Below are positions 9,202-20,929 of a DNA stretch of 64,000 bases, one piece after another. The translations under genes were made by a program, and so were the position numbers. The notes under the pieces were generated by a model. It did not search any database. It worked only from the letters and a program-made list of their open reading frames with translations, and was not told the DNA's origin. The stretch comes from Ceratopteris richardii (Eukaryota; Streptophyta; Polypodiopsida; Polypodiales; Pteridaceae). How positions within the stretch are numbered: the first letter of the stretch is position 1; each line of letters opens with the position of its first letter. The DNA lies in contig CM035412.1 of NCBI GenBank assembly GCA_020310875.1, positions 138,258,261 through 138,322,260 on the forward strand, read 5' to 3'.

Positions 9202-9588
9202 TGAAATCGAACACGGTTTGGTCATCCATGTGTATGACCAAAGATCTCAAGTTTAGACTTACTAGGAGGTCTTATGCTCTTGCGAACAAGTGATCCACTT
9301 AGCTTAATGGTTAAGCCTCAAGGATGTAAAGGAGGAGGTCTTGGGTTCAATCCCCATGGGATACATGGGGAGAGTGTTTTTTTCCAAAGAGCTCTAGAGC
9401 CTTCTTGAAGAATCCACTTGAGTTAACTCTAGTTAACTGGGACACTTGGCGCATATGTAGTTACATGGTTGATACATGAACGGTTACTTACTTGCCCAAG
9501 CAAGCAGTCCCTTGGAGAGAGCTATATATAGAGGCATTTGGTTGGGAGGAGAGTCATCTCTTTAGCACATGGTGGTCGTAATCAAGCA
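9202..9588 (+). repeat. 5' LTR, A1
   Basis: The repeat starts TG and ends CA directly before the primer site. It has a TATA box (CTATATATA) at 9522-9530 and a tRNA-like segment at 9290-9362. The left boundary is set where homology to the CDPK copies in B1/B2 stops. Confidence 0.7.
9290..9362 (+). other. tRNA-like segment inside the LTR, A1
   Basis: AGCTTAATGGTTAAGC can form a D-arm-like hairpin and serve as an A box. GGTTCAATCC at 9344-9353 is a near-consensus B box within a TGGG/CCCA T-arm-like hairpin. Spacing is tRNA-like. No proper acceptor stem or anticodon arm is visible, so it is not a functional tRNA. It may be a tRNA-derived insertion or an internal pol III-type promoter. Confidence 0.5.
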
Positions 9589-9589
9589 T

Positions 9590-9601
9590 TGGTATCAGAG
9601 C
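9590..9601 (+). other. Primer binding site, tRNA-iMet type, A1
   Basis: TGGTATCAGAGC, the standard plant initiator-tRNA-Met primer site, lies one base after the LTR terminus CA. Confidence 0.9.
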
Positions 9602-11999
9602 TCAAGGTTGAGCTTCCATGGAGACCTTGATGGGGTTTGTTGCAATGGAGATCTTCTAGATGCATCTTTTTTCAAATTTCTTGGTGAATTTACATCTCGC
9701 ATCTTTTTTATTTCGTACTTGATCTCGTGGCCTACATGAAGTTATGATCTACTGTAACTACGATAGTGATATATTTTTTTAATCTAATCAATTTTTCCAC
9801 ACAAAAGGCAAGAGGTCAAATAACATCTACAGGTTGATGCACCAAGAGATCGAACCCACGATGTCATGCAGTAGGAGATCTCTTCTATGCATGTGATCTA
9901 CCCACGGGTAGTGGCTTGTCGGGTTCGAACCTGAAATATTAGCATAATCAAAATATGCGCCATCCAAGGGATCAGCTTACACTACAAAGTTCATGATTGT
10001 TTATATTCTAATTATGTCATTTTTGCATGAAAGGAGAATGGCAACACGTGCATGCACTTACATGCATTTGCATGCAAGAACATGCAATTGCATGCAAGAA
10101 GAGACATTCACATATGCATGATTATTTGTTAAAGTAGTTGAATACTTGTACTTTCGTTATTTCCTTTTTCTAACTCGACTTAGATAGCTAGGAAAAAGAG
10201 CAAACTAGATAGTTGCAAGGATGCAACTCAAGTTGCTGGTTTGTTTTTCTCAAACGTGATACTGAGGTATCACAAATTAAGAGTCTTGATTAGGAAAAGT
10301 AGACCCTTTGAAAAAGTGTTTGATTTTCTTGCGCATTCGAATGGCAAGAAAATAAGGCTACTTTAAAATCTCCTTAATGACTCTAAGTTTAGGAGAAAAC
10401 TTAGAGAATCCTAACAACAATCCTAAATGTAGTTGTTAGTTTCGATTTGAGAAATCATGCATCGAAGTAGGTTAATAAGGTTCCTTCTGAAGTTTTATCT
10501 GATTCTATCCCAAGTCGTGATAAGAATGAGATAAAATCAATTGGAACTAAAATCAATTCAATTTTCAAGTTCAAAGGATAGTTGATATGTTCCAAATTTG
10601 AAAAAAATCATGGAATTATTGAAGTTTTTTCTTTTCATCCTGACGAGTGATGAACTTCAAAGAGGTGAATAAACTTTAGCATCACTTGAACTTTAGTGTT
10701 CAATAGTTGGATGCTAGGTTCCATGACTGCATATCTAGTCAAGATGCAAAGTTTTCATAAAGTATGGAAACTTTATTAAGCACTTTTTTGAGGATGAGAA
10801 AAGTATGCTTGGTTTTGTTTAAGCTAGTTAAAGCTTAAAGAAGAAACCCAAGGCAAAGCAATCTTTGGGAATCAAGATATTTCCTAAAAGATATGGCGAA
10901 GAAATCTTTGGGAATTTATTTATCTCATAGAGATAAGCCAATAAAGGAAATAGTCTCATTACTATTTCATTTGTTAAAAAGAAATATCTTTCGAAAAATC
11001 AAGTCTGGGTCTTGTCCAAGGTCAAGAATCTCCTTAGATGTGAGACTGGAATCTTTCAAGTAAGTTTTATAGCAAGTAGTTCCCAAACCATTGACATGGG
11101 TACTTAAGTCCAAATAGTGATATAACCTAAAGGTATATCAGAGATTCTTAGCTTTAGAATCTGAGAAGCATCAGCGTATGCTTGGATTGAAGTTCAGGAA
11201 AAGATCTCTAAAAATCCTGCAGGTAAGCAAAGAAGCTTTACATAGTTCATGAGATCTTAAAGATAAAGACTAAGTCTTTGCATAAGTTCAACCAGACTTG
11301 ATTTAGCTTGGCCATGATTGTCCAAGAATGTGCGATTGGAACTACTTTGTAGATTGCCCAACTATTGGCAATAAAATTCCTTATAGGAATTATTCACTCA
11401 GGTTCCATTTATCCAATGGAAAATTATGAAAAGAGTAAGTTGTCTTGTGAAAAGAGTAAACTGTTCCAAGAATGTAGTCATAGGATTTTTAAACTCATTT
11501 GGACAAAATAGTCCTCTAGTCGGGTGAAAAAATCAAGTAAATGTTGCATAGGAGTTAACAATTGTACAAACATCTAAGTTAAATGTTTGGGACAACCAAA
11601 CTTCAAGTTCTCGAAACCAAATTCAAAGTGAATCGAAAATTCTCAAAGTCTTTTGAGGGATAAGAATCTCGCCTTTGTTACTAAGTTCATGCACCAGTCA
11701 TGCCCAGAAATGGACTAGTAACTTGAATCCACCCATTTCACATGTTTGTGCCCAGATCACACCTAGAAAGAATTGTAAACTGGAGAGATGATTTTTAGAT
11801 CCACCCTTATTATTCATTCACTACTTTGTACTTTGACAGTATATCAATGTGCAAAGCGAGTTAGTGTTTTGAATCATTTGGGCAAGGATGCCACCACAGA
11901 GATGAGACATGTTCTTCTAGTTTTAGAACATGACTATGTTCTTCTTAGTTTTAGAATGGCTCGGGGGTTGCCTTTAGTAGTTATATAGCTCTATTTTCG

Positions 12000-12655
12000 A
12001 GGATGAAAATATTTTCCAACGACGAAAATATTTGATTAGAGAGCCACTGAATGCTCTCTTGATCAAACACTATCGTAACTTTGGCACTATATAGATAATG
12101 ACACCACTTCTTCAAAGCATGGACAATTGCATATAACTCCTTCTCATAGACGGAGTAATTCTTCTGAGTTGGTTCTAGTTTCTTACTCTCAAAAGCTAGT
12201 GGTCAACCATATTGAACTAAAACCGCTCCTATGGCAAAATCACTCGCATCGGTCTCAACCAGAAAGGGTTTATGGGGATCTTCTATACGTAAAAGTGGAG
12301 TTGTAGCAATCGCTACTTTCAACTTGTTCATACTTTGCTTCCGTTCGTCTCCCCAATGAAAGGCTTTCCCTTTCCCTTTGAGCTGCTCTATCGTCAGCAC
12401 ATCAATTTTGGCATAATTCTTAATAAATCTTCGATAGAAACCTGATAGACCTAGGAAGATTTGTAGCTCTTCTAGGTTCCTTGGATGCGGCCATTCCATA
12501 ATAGCCCTTACTTTTTCAGGATCCATCTGGATTTTATTCTGGGAGACTATATGCCCAATGTATCTAACCTCTGTTTTGAAAAATTCACACTTTGACTCCT
12601 TAGCAAAGAGTGAATTTTCCCTTAGCACTTGGAATACCTTCCTTAAGTGTTCCAG
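12000..12655 (-). mobile_element. Ty3 pol fragment (RT/RNase H), A1 copy (fossil)
   Basis: Minus-strand frames read [31 protein letters not shown] and [17 protein letters not shown], then an RNase H start ([20 protein letters not shown]). These are the C-terminal half of RT and the RNase H of a Ty3 element of the iMet-primed type. The fragment is cut at 12655 by the tandem-duplication junction. The longer parental copy is at 17810-19400. Confidence 0.85.
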
Positions 12656-13199
12656 TGCAATAGTGCTAGAGAAATTCTTGTGGCAATACATACACTGTGG
12701 CCTAGGCATAGGCCTAGGCATGATGCACATTGCACATTTGTACTTACACATGTATGCACATTGCACATTAGTAATCACACATGTATGAGAATTGCACATG
12801 ACACATGTATGCACGATTCACAATGGACATGTATTCACACGTAGGCCTAGGCATATGATACAAAATGGAATCTAGATTTTGCATTCATTCGAAAGCTAAA
12901 AACGTAACTATTACATACATTCAACATTGTACTATAGACGTGGTTGCAAGATTGGCAAATGCATGTGCGACATTTGAGATTGTTTGCCGTGACATATATT
13001 ATAGCCTATCAGTTATCATAATAATCAAGTTTCATTGTTCGATGCACATCACACGTATGCACAATGCACATCACACATGGTCCAAGCATATCCTCTAGGA
13101 TTTGGTTAACCCTCTCTGTTTGCCTATCCCACTATGGATGCTCGGTCGTACTCATGCTAAGTTTCGTGTCCAACCTTTTGAAGACTTCTCTCCAAAAGT

Positions 13200-13475
13200 G
13201 GCTAGCGCAATGGGCTAACCACTTGCCCCAAAATCCATGGTTGAAGATTACTTCCGAATCCTCTCTCTTAAGGCGTGGTTCAACTATCTCCTACTAGGAT
13301 TATGTGACATTACTGTGATACCAATGTTGGGAATTGAACTCACAACCTCGCGGTTATGAGTGCGATGGGCTAACCACTTGCCCCAAAAGCCATGGTTGAG
13401 CATTACATCCTAATCCTCTCTCTTAAGGCGTAGTTCAACCATCTCTTACTAGGATTATGTAACATTCCTCTCCCC
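13200..13475 (-). repeat. tRNA-like repeat (SINE-like), A2 copy
   Basis: Second copy of the repeat at 7400-7680. The tRNA-like head is at 13326-13385 and again has CTCATAA in the anticodon-loop position. Two ~75-bp inverted-ended modules flank it. Confidence 0.5.
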
Positions 13476-13479
13476 TTAG

Positions 13480-14170
13480 ATTGAGCATTGCCTGACAAGC
13501 AAGAGATTGAACATATATGCAAGAGATCATAATATTGATGATTGGTTTGTTTTTAGATTCTGACAAGCCATCCCAAACAATGCTACATCCAAAGGTCTTC
13601 CATGTTTCACGAATCTATATTAGGTCACCTTCTATGGTTAGCACTTCTTCGTGCAACTCCTTCAATCTCAATTGTAGGTATGAAGGGGGATTATAAGACT
13701 ACCCTACCTTTCCAATAGCTTGGAGCATGTTAAGAAAGTAAGGACTTTTCACTTTCCAAAAGCGGATATCCTTTGCATCGTTTCTAGCTTCGACATCACA
13801 AGCTTTGTCCAAAGGCCCTTTTGAACTTTTTGCTCTCTTTCCTGCATGACCTATGGAAGGCTTACGAATTCACCGTCACATGGTGATGCAGCTACATATG
13901 AATCAGCATGATTGCATATTTGCACAACTTCCACTACTACTATCGAGTATTTTTCCATGGAATTTCCTGCATGTATCCCTCATACTTTTTGATGCACTTT
14001 CACATCTACCTACTCAATATCCCTTCAGGCCAAGCAAATGTGCTTTTGCTCTATTTGCTCCTCCATCCTAAGTATGGGAGCAATACTTGCACTTGACAGT
14101 GAAATAGCTTTTGGGCAAAGTCTTTAGCTTTGTTACATAAATCCCATTCAGCTCTTGGCTTGCGAGGCCA
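13480..14170 (-). pseudogene. hAT-family transposase relic, copy A2
   Basis: This is the tandem copy of 7690-8365, with the same BED-finger remnant (about 14040-14120), linker and DUF659 block (13480-13740). It shares the inactivating stops with A1, including the one after GDLI, so the gene was already dead when the segment was duplicated. Confidence 0.75.
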
Positions 14171-14957
14171 CTAAATAAGATCCAATCAAAGATTTGGAGA
14201 TGTTTCATGATTCATGATAATGAATATAATAATACAAATTGTGATTTTCCTATGTTATCTAAGCGTTTAGTCCATTGTGCAATGTATATAGTATACAACA
14301 AGGCCCTCTTAGCCTACATGCTTCTCTTTTTGCTAGTTGATCGTTGACATGCATCCTCCCTATTACTCGAACCTGTAAGTATCTATGGATGCCTACAGGA
14401 TAGATTTGATATTTGCAGTTCATAGTTTGCATTGTGCAATTGGAACGCTTGGGTTGATGTAAGTGATATTATATACTTTACTCTAGACTAGTATAGCCTA
14501 CAGTCTACAAACTATAGCAATAGAAAGGATGCATCATGAATGTTCTCATACCATTGTACAATCATCAATGTGAAATTATGAACTACTAAAACGAGTATGT
14601 TAGAGGACCTTGTTGAAAATTGAATCAAAACATGATGTATAATCAAAAGGTCTTTCAAATGCGGGAGAATATTTGCAAGTGAAATTTCGAAATGGAGATT
14701 TTCATATCTTATATATCTCGACATTGGAAGTACTTGCTATTCGTCAAAATAGCACAATGGCTCCAACCTATGCAAGGTAGTTTGTGATGGATAATTTTCT
14801 AAATTGAAGGGTTAAAAAGTGGGTTTGAATAATATTTCCTCGTATATATGTAATTTTACCAATTGTAATTATTGCATTAATTTTTTATGGATCGAATGAG
14901 CACATGGACACACTTTATCAAAGGCTCAATGTTCTCCAGTCTATCCAGCTATCGTTT
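14171..14957. other. Conserved non-coding spacer, A2
   Basis: Counterpart of 8366-9148; no gene visible. Confidence 0.5.
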
Positions 14958-14958
14958 G

Positions 14959-15011
14959 TAGGGATTCCTCTCAAAATGCATTATCATGAACGAGAAGCTA
15001 CAAATCTCATA
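14959..15011 (+). pseudogene. CDPK scrap truncated by LTR element, A2
   Basis: It encodes GIPLKMHYHEREATN and is then interrupted by the LTR at the same position as in A1, as expected for a tandem copy. Confidence 0.65.
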
Positions 15012-15397
15012 TGAAATTGAACACGGTTTGGTCATCCATGTGTATGACCAAAGATCTCAAGTTTTGACTTAGTAGGAGGTCTTATGCTCTTGCGAACAAG
15101 TGATCCACTTAGCTTAATTGTTAAGCCTCAAGGATGTAAAGCAGGAGGTCTTGGGTTCAATCCCCATGGGATACATGGGGACAGTGTTTTTTCCAAAGAG
15201 CTCTAGAGCCTTCTTGAAGAATCCACTTGAGTTAACTCGAGTTAACTGGGACACTTGGCACATATGCAGTTACATGGTTGATACATGAACGGTTAGTCAC
15301 CTGCCCAAGCAAGCAGTCCGGTACAGAGAGCTATATATAGAGGCATTTGGTTGGGAGGAGAGTCATCTCTCTAGCACATGGTGGTCGTAATCAAGCA
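15012..15397 (+). repeat. 5' LTR, A2
   Basis: Copy of the A1 LTR, with the TATA box (CTATATATAG) at 15331-15340 and the tRNA-like segment at 15100-15172. Confidence 0.7.
15100..15172 (+). other. tRNA-like segment inside the LTR, A2
   Basis: Counterpart of 9290-9362. The B-box-like GGTTCAATCC is intact at 15154-15163; the D-arm-like part has one change (AATTG for AATGG). Confidence 0.45.
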
Positions 15398-15398
15398 T

Positions 15399-15410
15399 TG
15401 GTATCAGAGC
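15399..15410 (+). other. Primer binding site, tRNA-iMet type, A2
   Basis: TGGTATCAGAGC lies directly after the LTR end, as in A1. Confidence 0.9.
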
Positions 15411-18400
15411 TCAAGGTTGAGCTTCCATGGAGACCTTGATGGGGCTTGTTGCAATGGAGATCTTTTAGATGCATCTTTTTTCAAATTTCTTGGTGAATTT
15501 ATATCTCGCATCACTTTTATTTCGTACTTGATCTCGTGGCCTACACGAAGTTATGATCTATTGTAACTACGATAGTGATATATTTTTTTAATCTAATCGA
15601 TTTTTCCACACAAAAGGCAAGAGGTCAAATAACATCTACAGGTTGATGCACCAAGAGATCGAACCCACGATGTCATGCAGTAGGAGATCTCTGCTATGCA
15701 CGTGATCTACCCACAAGCAGTGGCTTGCCGGGTTCGAACCTGAAATATTAGCATAATCAAAATATGCGCCATCCAAGGGATCATCTTACACTACAAAGTG
15801 CATGATTGTTTATATTCTGATTATGTCATTTTTGCATGAAAGGAGAATGGCAACACGTGCATGCACTCACATGCATTTGCATGCAAGAACAAGCATTCAC
15901 ATATGCATGATTATTTGTTAAAGTAGTTGAATACTTGTACTTTCGTTATTTCCTTTTTCTAACTCGACTTAGATAGCTAGGAAAAAGAGCAAACTAGATA
16001 GTTGCAAGGATGCAACTCAAGTAGCTAGTTTGTTTTTCCCGAACGTGATACTGAGGTATCACAAATTAAGAGTCTTGATTAGGAAAAGTAGACCCTTTGA
16101 AAAAGTGTTTGATTTTCTTGCTCATTGGAATGACAAGAAAATAAGGCTACTTTCAAATCTCCTTAATGACTCTAAGTTTAGGAGAAAACTTAGAGAATCC
16201 TAACAACAATCCTAAATGTATTCGTTAGTTTCGATTTGAGAAATCATGCATTGAAGTAGGTTAATAAGGTTCCTTCCGAAGTTTTATCTGATTCTATCCC
16301 AAGTCGTGATAAGAATGAGATAGAATCAATTGGAGCTAAAATCAATTCAATTTTCAAGTTCAAAGGATAGTTGATATGTTCCAAATTTGAAAAAAATAAT
16401 GGAAATATTGAAGTTTCTTCTTTTCATCCTGACGAGTGATGAACTTCAAAGAGGTGAATAAACTTTAGCATCACTTGAACTTTAGTGTTTAATAGTTGGA
16501 TTCTAGGTTCCATGACTACATATCTAGTCAAGATGCAAAGTTTTCATAAAGTATGGAAACTTTATTAAGCACTTTTTTGAGGATGAGAAAAGTATGCTTT
16601 GTTTTGTTTAAGCTAGTTAAAGCTCAAAGAAGAAACCCAAGGCAAAGTAATCTTTGCGAATCAAGATATTTCCTAAAAGATATGGCAAAGTAATCTTTGG
16701 GAATTTATCTATCTCTTAAAGATAAGCCAATAAAGGAAATAGTCTAGTTACTATTTCATTCGTTGAAAAGAAATATCTTTTGAAAAAGCAAGTCTTGGTC
16801 TTGTCCAAAGTCAAGAATCTCCTTAGATGTGAGACTGGAATCTTTCAAGTAAGTCTTATAGCAAGTAGTTCCCAGTAGTTCCCAACCCATCGACATGGGT
16901 ACTTAAGTCCAAATAGCGATATAACCTAAAGGTATATCAGATATTCTTAGCTTTAGAATCTGAGAAGCATCAGCGTATGCTTGGATTGAAGTTCAGGAAA
17001 AGATCTCTAAAAATCCTGGAGGTAAGCAAAGAAGCTCTACATAGTTCATGAGATCTTAAAGATAAAGACTAAGTCTTTAATTTATGCACAACTTCAACCA
17101 GACTTGATTTAGCTTGGCCATGATTGTCCAAGAATGTGCGATTGGAACTACTTTGTAGATTGCCCTACTATTGGCAATAAAATTCCTTATAGGAATTATT
17201 CACTCAGGTTCCATATATCCAATGGAAAATTATGAAAAGAGTAAGTTGTCTTGTGAAAAGAGTAAGCTTGTCCAAGAATGTAGTCATAGGATTTTTAAAC
17301 TCATTTGGACAAAATAGTCCTCTAGTCGGGTGTAAAAATCAAGTAATTTTTGGATAGGAGTTAACAATTGTACAAACATCTAAGTTAAATGTTTGGGACA
17401 ACCAAACTTCAAGTTCTCGAAACCAAATTCAAAGTGAATCGAAAATTCTCAAAGTCTTTTGAGGGATAAGAATCTCGCCTTTGTTACTAAGTTCATGCAC
17501 TAGTCATGCCCAGAAATGGACTAGTAACTTGAATCCACCCATTTCACATGTTTATGCCCAGATCACACCTAGAAAAAATTGTAAACTGGAGAGATGATTT
17601 TTAGATCCAACGTTATTATTCATTCACTACTTTGTACTTTGACAGTGTATCAATGTGCAAAGCGAGTCAGTGTTTTGAATCATTTGGGCAAGGATGCCAC
17701 CACAGAGATGAGACATGTTCTTCTAGTTTTAGAACATGACCATGTTCTTCTTGTTTTAGAACATGAGGCTCGGGGGTTGCCTACAGTAGTTATATAGCTC
17801 TATTTTTTAGGACGAAAATATTTTCCAACGACGAAAATATTTGATTAGAGAGCCACTTAATGCTCTCTTGATCAAACACTATCGTAACTTTGGCACTATA
17901 TAGATAATGGTACCACTTCTTCAAAGCATGGACAATTGCATATATCTCCTTCTCATAGACGGAGTAATTCTTCTTAGCTGGTTCTAGTTTCTTACTCTCA
18001 AAAGCTAGTGGTCAACCATCTTGAACTAAAACCGCTCTTATGGCAAAATCACTCGCGTCGGTCTCAACTAGAAAGGGTTTATGGGGATCTTCTATACGTA
18101 AAAGTGGAGCTGTAGCAATCGCTACTTTCAACTTGTTCATACTTTGCTTCCGTTCGTCTCCCCAATGAAAGGCTTTCCCTTTCCCTTTGAGCTGCTCTGT
18201 CGTCAGAACATCACTTTTGGCATAATTCTTAATGAATCTTCGATAGAAATGTGATAAACCTAGGAAGATTTGTAGCTCTTCTGGGTTCCTTCGATGTGGC
18301 CATTCCATAACAGCCCTTACTTTTTCAGGATCCATCTTGATTTTATTCTGGGAGACTATATGCCCAATGTATCTAACCTCTGTTTTGAAAAATTCACACT

Positions 18401-19147
18401 TTGACTCCTTAGCAAAGAGTGAATTTTCCCTTAGCACTTGAAATACCTTCCTTAAGTGTTCCAAGTGCTCCTGTTCTGATGCACTATAGATCAGAATGTC
18501 ATCCAGGAAGTCTACTACAAAGCATCTTAGATAAGACCGTAATACACTATTCATGAGCTTCATGAAAATGGCAGGAGCATTGGTGAGACCAAAAGGCATC
18601 ATCAAGAACTCATAGTGCCCATATCTAGTCCTAAATGCAGTCTTAGGGACATCCTTTGCCCTAATCCTAATCTAATGATATCCTGATATAAGATCAAGTT
18701 TGGTAAAATACCTAGCTTGATGGAATTGATCAAATAGGTCTTCCAATCTAGGCATAGGAAACCTATTTTTGATAGTTATCTTATTAAGTGCTCTATAGTG
18801 TATACATAATCTCATAGTGCATCTTTCTTCTTAACTAGGAGCATTGGCGATGCCCAAGTTGAGTTACTAGGTCTAATGAAGCCCTTATCTAAATAATCAT
18901 GTAACTGCTTCTCAACCTCCTCATGCTGAGAAACACTAAGCCTATAAGGTGGCTTACAAATAGGGTTAGTGTTAGTAACTACCTCAATAGCATGGTCAAT
19001 GTCCCCCCTCTCAGATGGTAGCCCTCTAGGTAAGTCAGTGGGAAAAACATCTCTAAATTCAAACATAAGATCTTTAAAACTTTTGACCACACACTCTTGT
19101 AAGAAAGAATAATAAAAAGTACTGTCCATATTTACATGTAAGCTAGT

Positions 19148-19159
19148 GCTCTGATACCA
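19148..19159 (-). other. Primer binding site, tRNA-iMet type (minus strand)
   Basis: The plus strand reads GCTCTGATACCA, the exact complement of TGGTATCAGAGC. It fixes the orientation of the Ty3 fragment to its left. Confidence 0.9.
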
Positions 19160-19163
19160 ATAT

Positions 19164-19400
19164 TGAGTGCGCTCTCCCAATGATTGCCTCCACTTTTGGA
19201 GCTTTCTCTGCACAAGAACCGATAGAGGAGCACGAAGATCGAGATCAAGAATTACCGCCCAGCCACGTGGAGTTATCTAATCTCTCTCTCTCTCTCTCAT
19301 TACCCATAAAGGGTAATGCTCAAGATCTCTCATATGGGTGCCACTTGGCACTCATGAGGGTCATACTTAACAAGTGTAAGAGGGGTTCTCATCTCTAACA
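19164..19400 (-). repeat. LTR of the Ty3 fragment
   Basis: The repeat starts TGAGTGCGCTCTCCC next to the primer site and ends ...CTCTAACA. It is ~237 bp with a CT run at 19281-19298. Boundaries rest on the TG...CA rule and the primer site only, since the partner LTR is not present. Confidence 0.55.
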
Positions 19401-20929
19401 CATCTATACTCCATGTAACAGGAGCCGAGTGTTTCCCTCACCATCTTCACTAAAATTGCCATCTTTGATGATTGGCTCTTTGTGCATTAGTTCAGCTTCT
19501 TGTGTGGACTTAGTTTACTCCTCAAGCTGAATTCTGTTCAGCCATCTTACTAGTCAATTACCTCCTTGAGGTCCAAGTTAAAATAACTCTTTCAACGTTA
19601 ACATGCTTTATGGTTTGGGATTTTCTTGTTTGCCTATATTACATTGTGGGAGCATGATGACTCTCTTAGCTTTGTTTACACTCCCTTGTAAAGTTAGATC
19701 GAGTTTTTACATTGATAGCAATAGTGGCTGTACATGGGGTTTAGATATCCTTCTATCACAAGGTTGTGTTTTGAAAGATGCATATCCGTGACATTAGGTG
19801 TAGTTCAAATTGACCAACGTGAAAAGTGCGCTTTAAATCTGTTTGAACTAAGACCGAAATTAAGCATTGGTGATAGGTTGATACTATCTTTTTATTGAGT
19901 CCAGTTATCTTGTTTTAAATAATATGCTAGTTGCAAGTGATTACAATATTCATATTCTCCCTCATGATGTATATCAATGTAACCAAAGTCTCTATGAGTG
20001 ATGCCATTATGATTTCTATCCTAATTTTTAGTAGGTCATAGTTCAAAGGTCGCTTACTTTTGCTAGAAAGTTTATGCTTTTCAAAATATGGAATTAGCTC
20101 ATATATTCTTGTTACAAACAAGAAGTGGGTATTTATGATTAAACAAGCAAAATATATGCAACAATTGTCATAGTGTTCCAAGTGTAGTAAGCCCAAACAA
20201 TAATCACAAGTTAATCCAACATCTTTCCAACACTTCAGACATAAGACAACATGATTTGATCAAGATAATAATGATTATAGAGAGATAAGAAAACGAAAAA
20301 AACTGAATAGCTACTACACACAAACAATAATAGCTACTACTATACAATGTGTGTATGATACAAAATCTCAATGTAAAGGTTCTAAGTATAAGAGTTTAAT
20401 TGTGTGTGTGATTAAGAGGTGTAGAATAGTCTGTGTGTGCTAGAAACTGAAGAGAATAGGACTCTTTTATGAGAGAACTTAGCTTGTCCCATTAAATATG
20501 TGAACCTTTTAGAAGACTAAGAATTTCTCCCCACACTAGCTTTAGAAGAAGTAGAGGACCTAATTGTCATTTTCTTGCGTAGGTAGAGTAGCCTCAAAAT
20601 TTCTCTCCTTGAAATCTTTAGGTTCCTTTACTCAAAACAACCTTCTCTAGTGTTCATTCCTAAGTGAGAAAATACTTTACTCTATCAATAACAATGTCCT
20701 TTATACAAGAACACTAATGACTCCCCGCTTGGTTCCACACACTTCTCTTTTTTACAATTCATCACCTTGCTCGATCGATGATGCCCTCTCATTCTTTTAC
20801 CCTTTGGCTTCACCATTATATTTAAATCTTTGTGTCGTGTCTTTACATACAAATCGGTCCTCCTTTCGTCATAAATCAAATCTTCTCATAGAACTTCTTG
20901 CATTGACAGAAGTCTTTTACTAGAAAATG
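19401..20929. other. No recognisable gene
   Basis: AT-rich, with frequent stops on both strands. It may include the decayed 3' end of the copia relic to its right, but I can name no domain, LTR or RNA in it. Confidence 0.4.

Larger units (their letters stand above)
9202..12015 (+). mobile_element. LTR retrotransposon with non-coding interior, A1 copy (fossil)
   Basis: The 5' LTR (9202-9588) is followed by a tRNA-iMet primer site and ~2.4 kb of interior in which I find no gag or pol domain. Near 11992 the sequence TTTTCGAGGATGAAAAT resembles the stretch just ahead of the polypurine tract in many plant Ty3 elements. No 3' LTR is seen. The right side abuts a Ty3 pol piece in the opposite orientation. 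A large non-autonomous derivative (LARD-like) is the best label. The same structure lies in A2. Confidence 0.65.
6598..12655. repeat. Tandem segmental duplication, unit A1
   Basis: This unit is repeated in the same orientation as A2 (12656-18466). It contains internal direct repeats, a tRNA-like repeat, a hAT relic, a CDPK scrap, a plus-strand LTR element and a minus-strand Ty3 pol piece. A1 is ~250 bp longer than A2, mainly because A2 lacks about 268 bp corresponding to 6665-6932. In 137 aligned positions (9201-9337 against 15011-15147) I count five differences, so the duplication is not recent. Confidence 0.9.
15012..17825 (+). mobile_element. LTR retrotransposon with non-coding interior, A2 copy (fossil)
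   Basis: Tandem copy of 9202-12015. It has an LTR at 15012-15397, a primer site at 15399-15410, an interior without recognisable coding domains, and a GGACGAAAATATTTT-type end near 17810. No 3' LTR is visible here either. Confidence 0.65.
12656..18466. repeat. Tandem segmental duplication, unit A2
   Basis: Second copy of A1. The junction is visible at 12650-12660: Ty3 pol sequence ending GTGTTCCA changes abruptly to GTGCAATAGTGCTAGAGAAA, which is the left end of A1 (6598). At the right end of A2 the same Ty3 sequence carries on uninterrupted past 18466. The two parental sequences share only TGC at the breakpoint. This points to a microhomology-type or unequal-exchange duplication of a segment that already contained all these elements. 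Confidence 0.9.
17810..19400 (-). mobile_element. Ty3 element with LTR, primer site and pol (fossil)
   Basis: Read leftwards, an LTR (19164-19400) and iMet primer site are followed by RT sequence (FEFRDVFPTDLPRGLPSERG, later [16 protein letters not shown] and DDILIYS), then RNase H ([12 protein letters not shown]) and its C-terminal part (YEKEIYAIVHALKKW) ending near 17815. I see no gag or integrase in this copy, so it is internally reduced as well as broken; I would estimate about half a dozen interruptions. The part left of 18466 belongs to tandem unit A2, and a shortened copy is at 12000-12655. The RT wording fits chromovirus-like Ty3 lineages. Confidence 0.8.

Noticed and set aside
9290-9362. 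A functional tRNA gene
   Set aside because: No convincing acceptor or anticodon stem; it is inside an LTR and duplicated with it.
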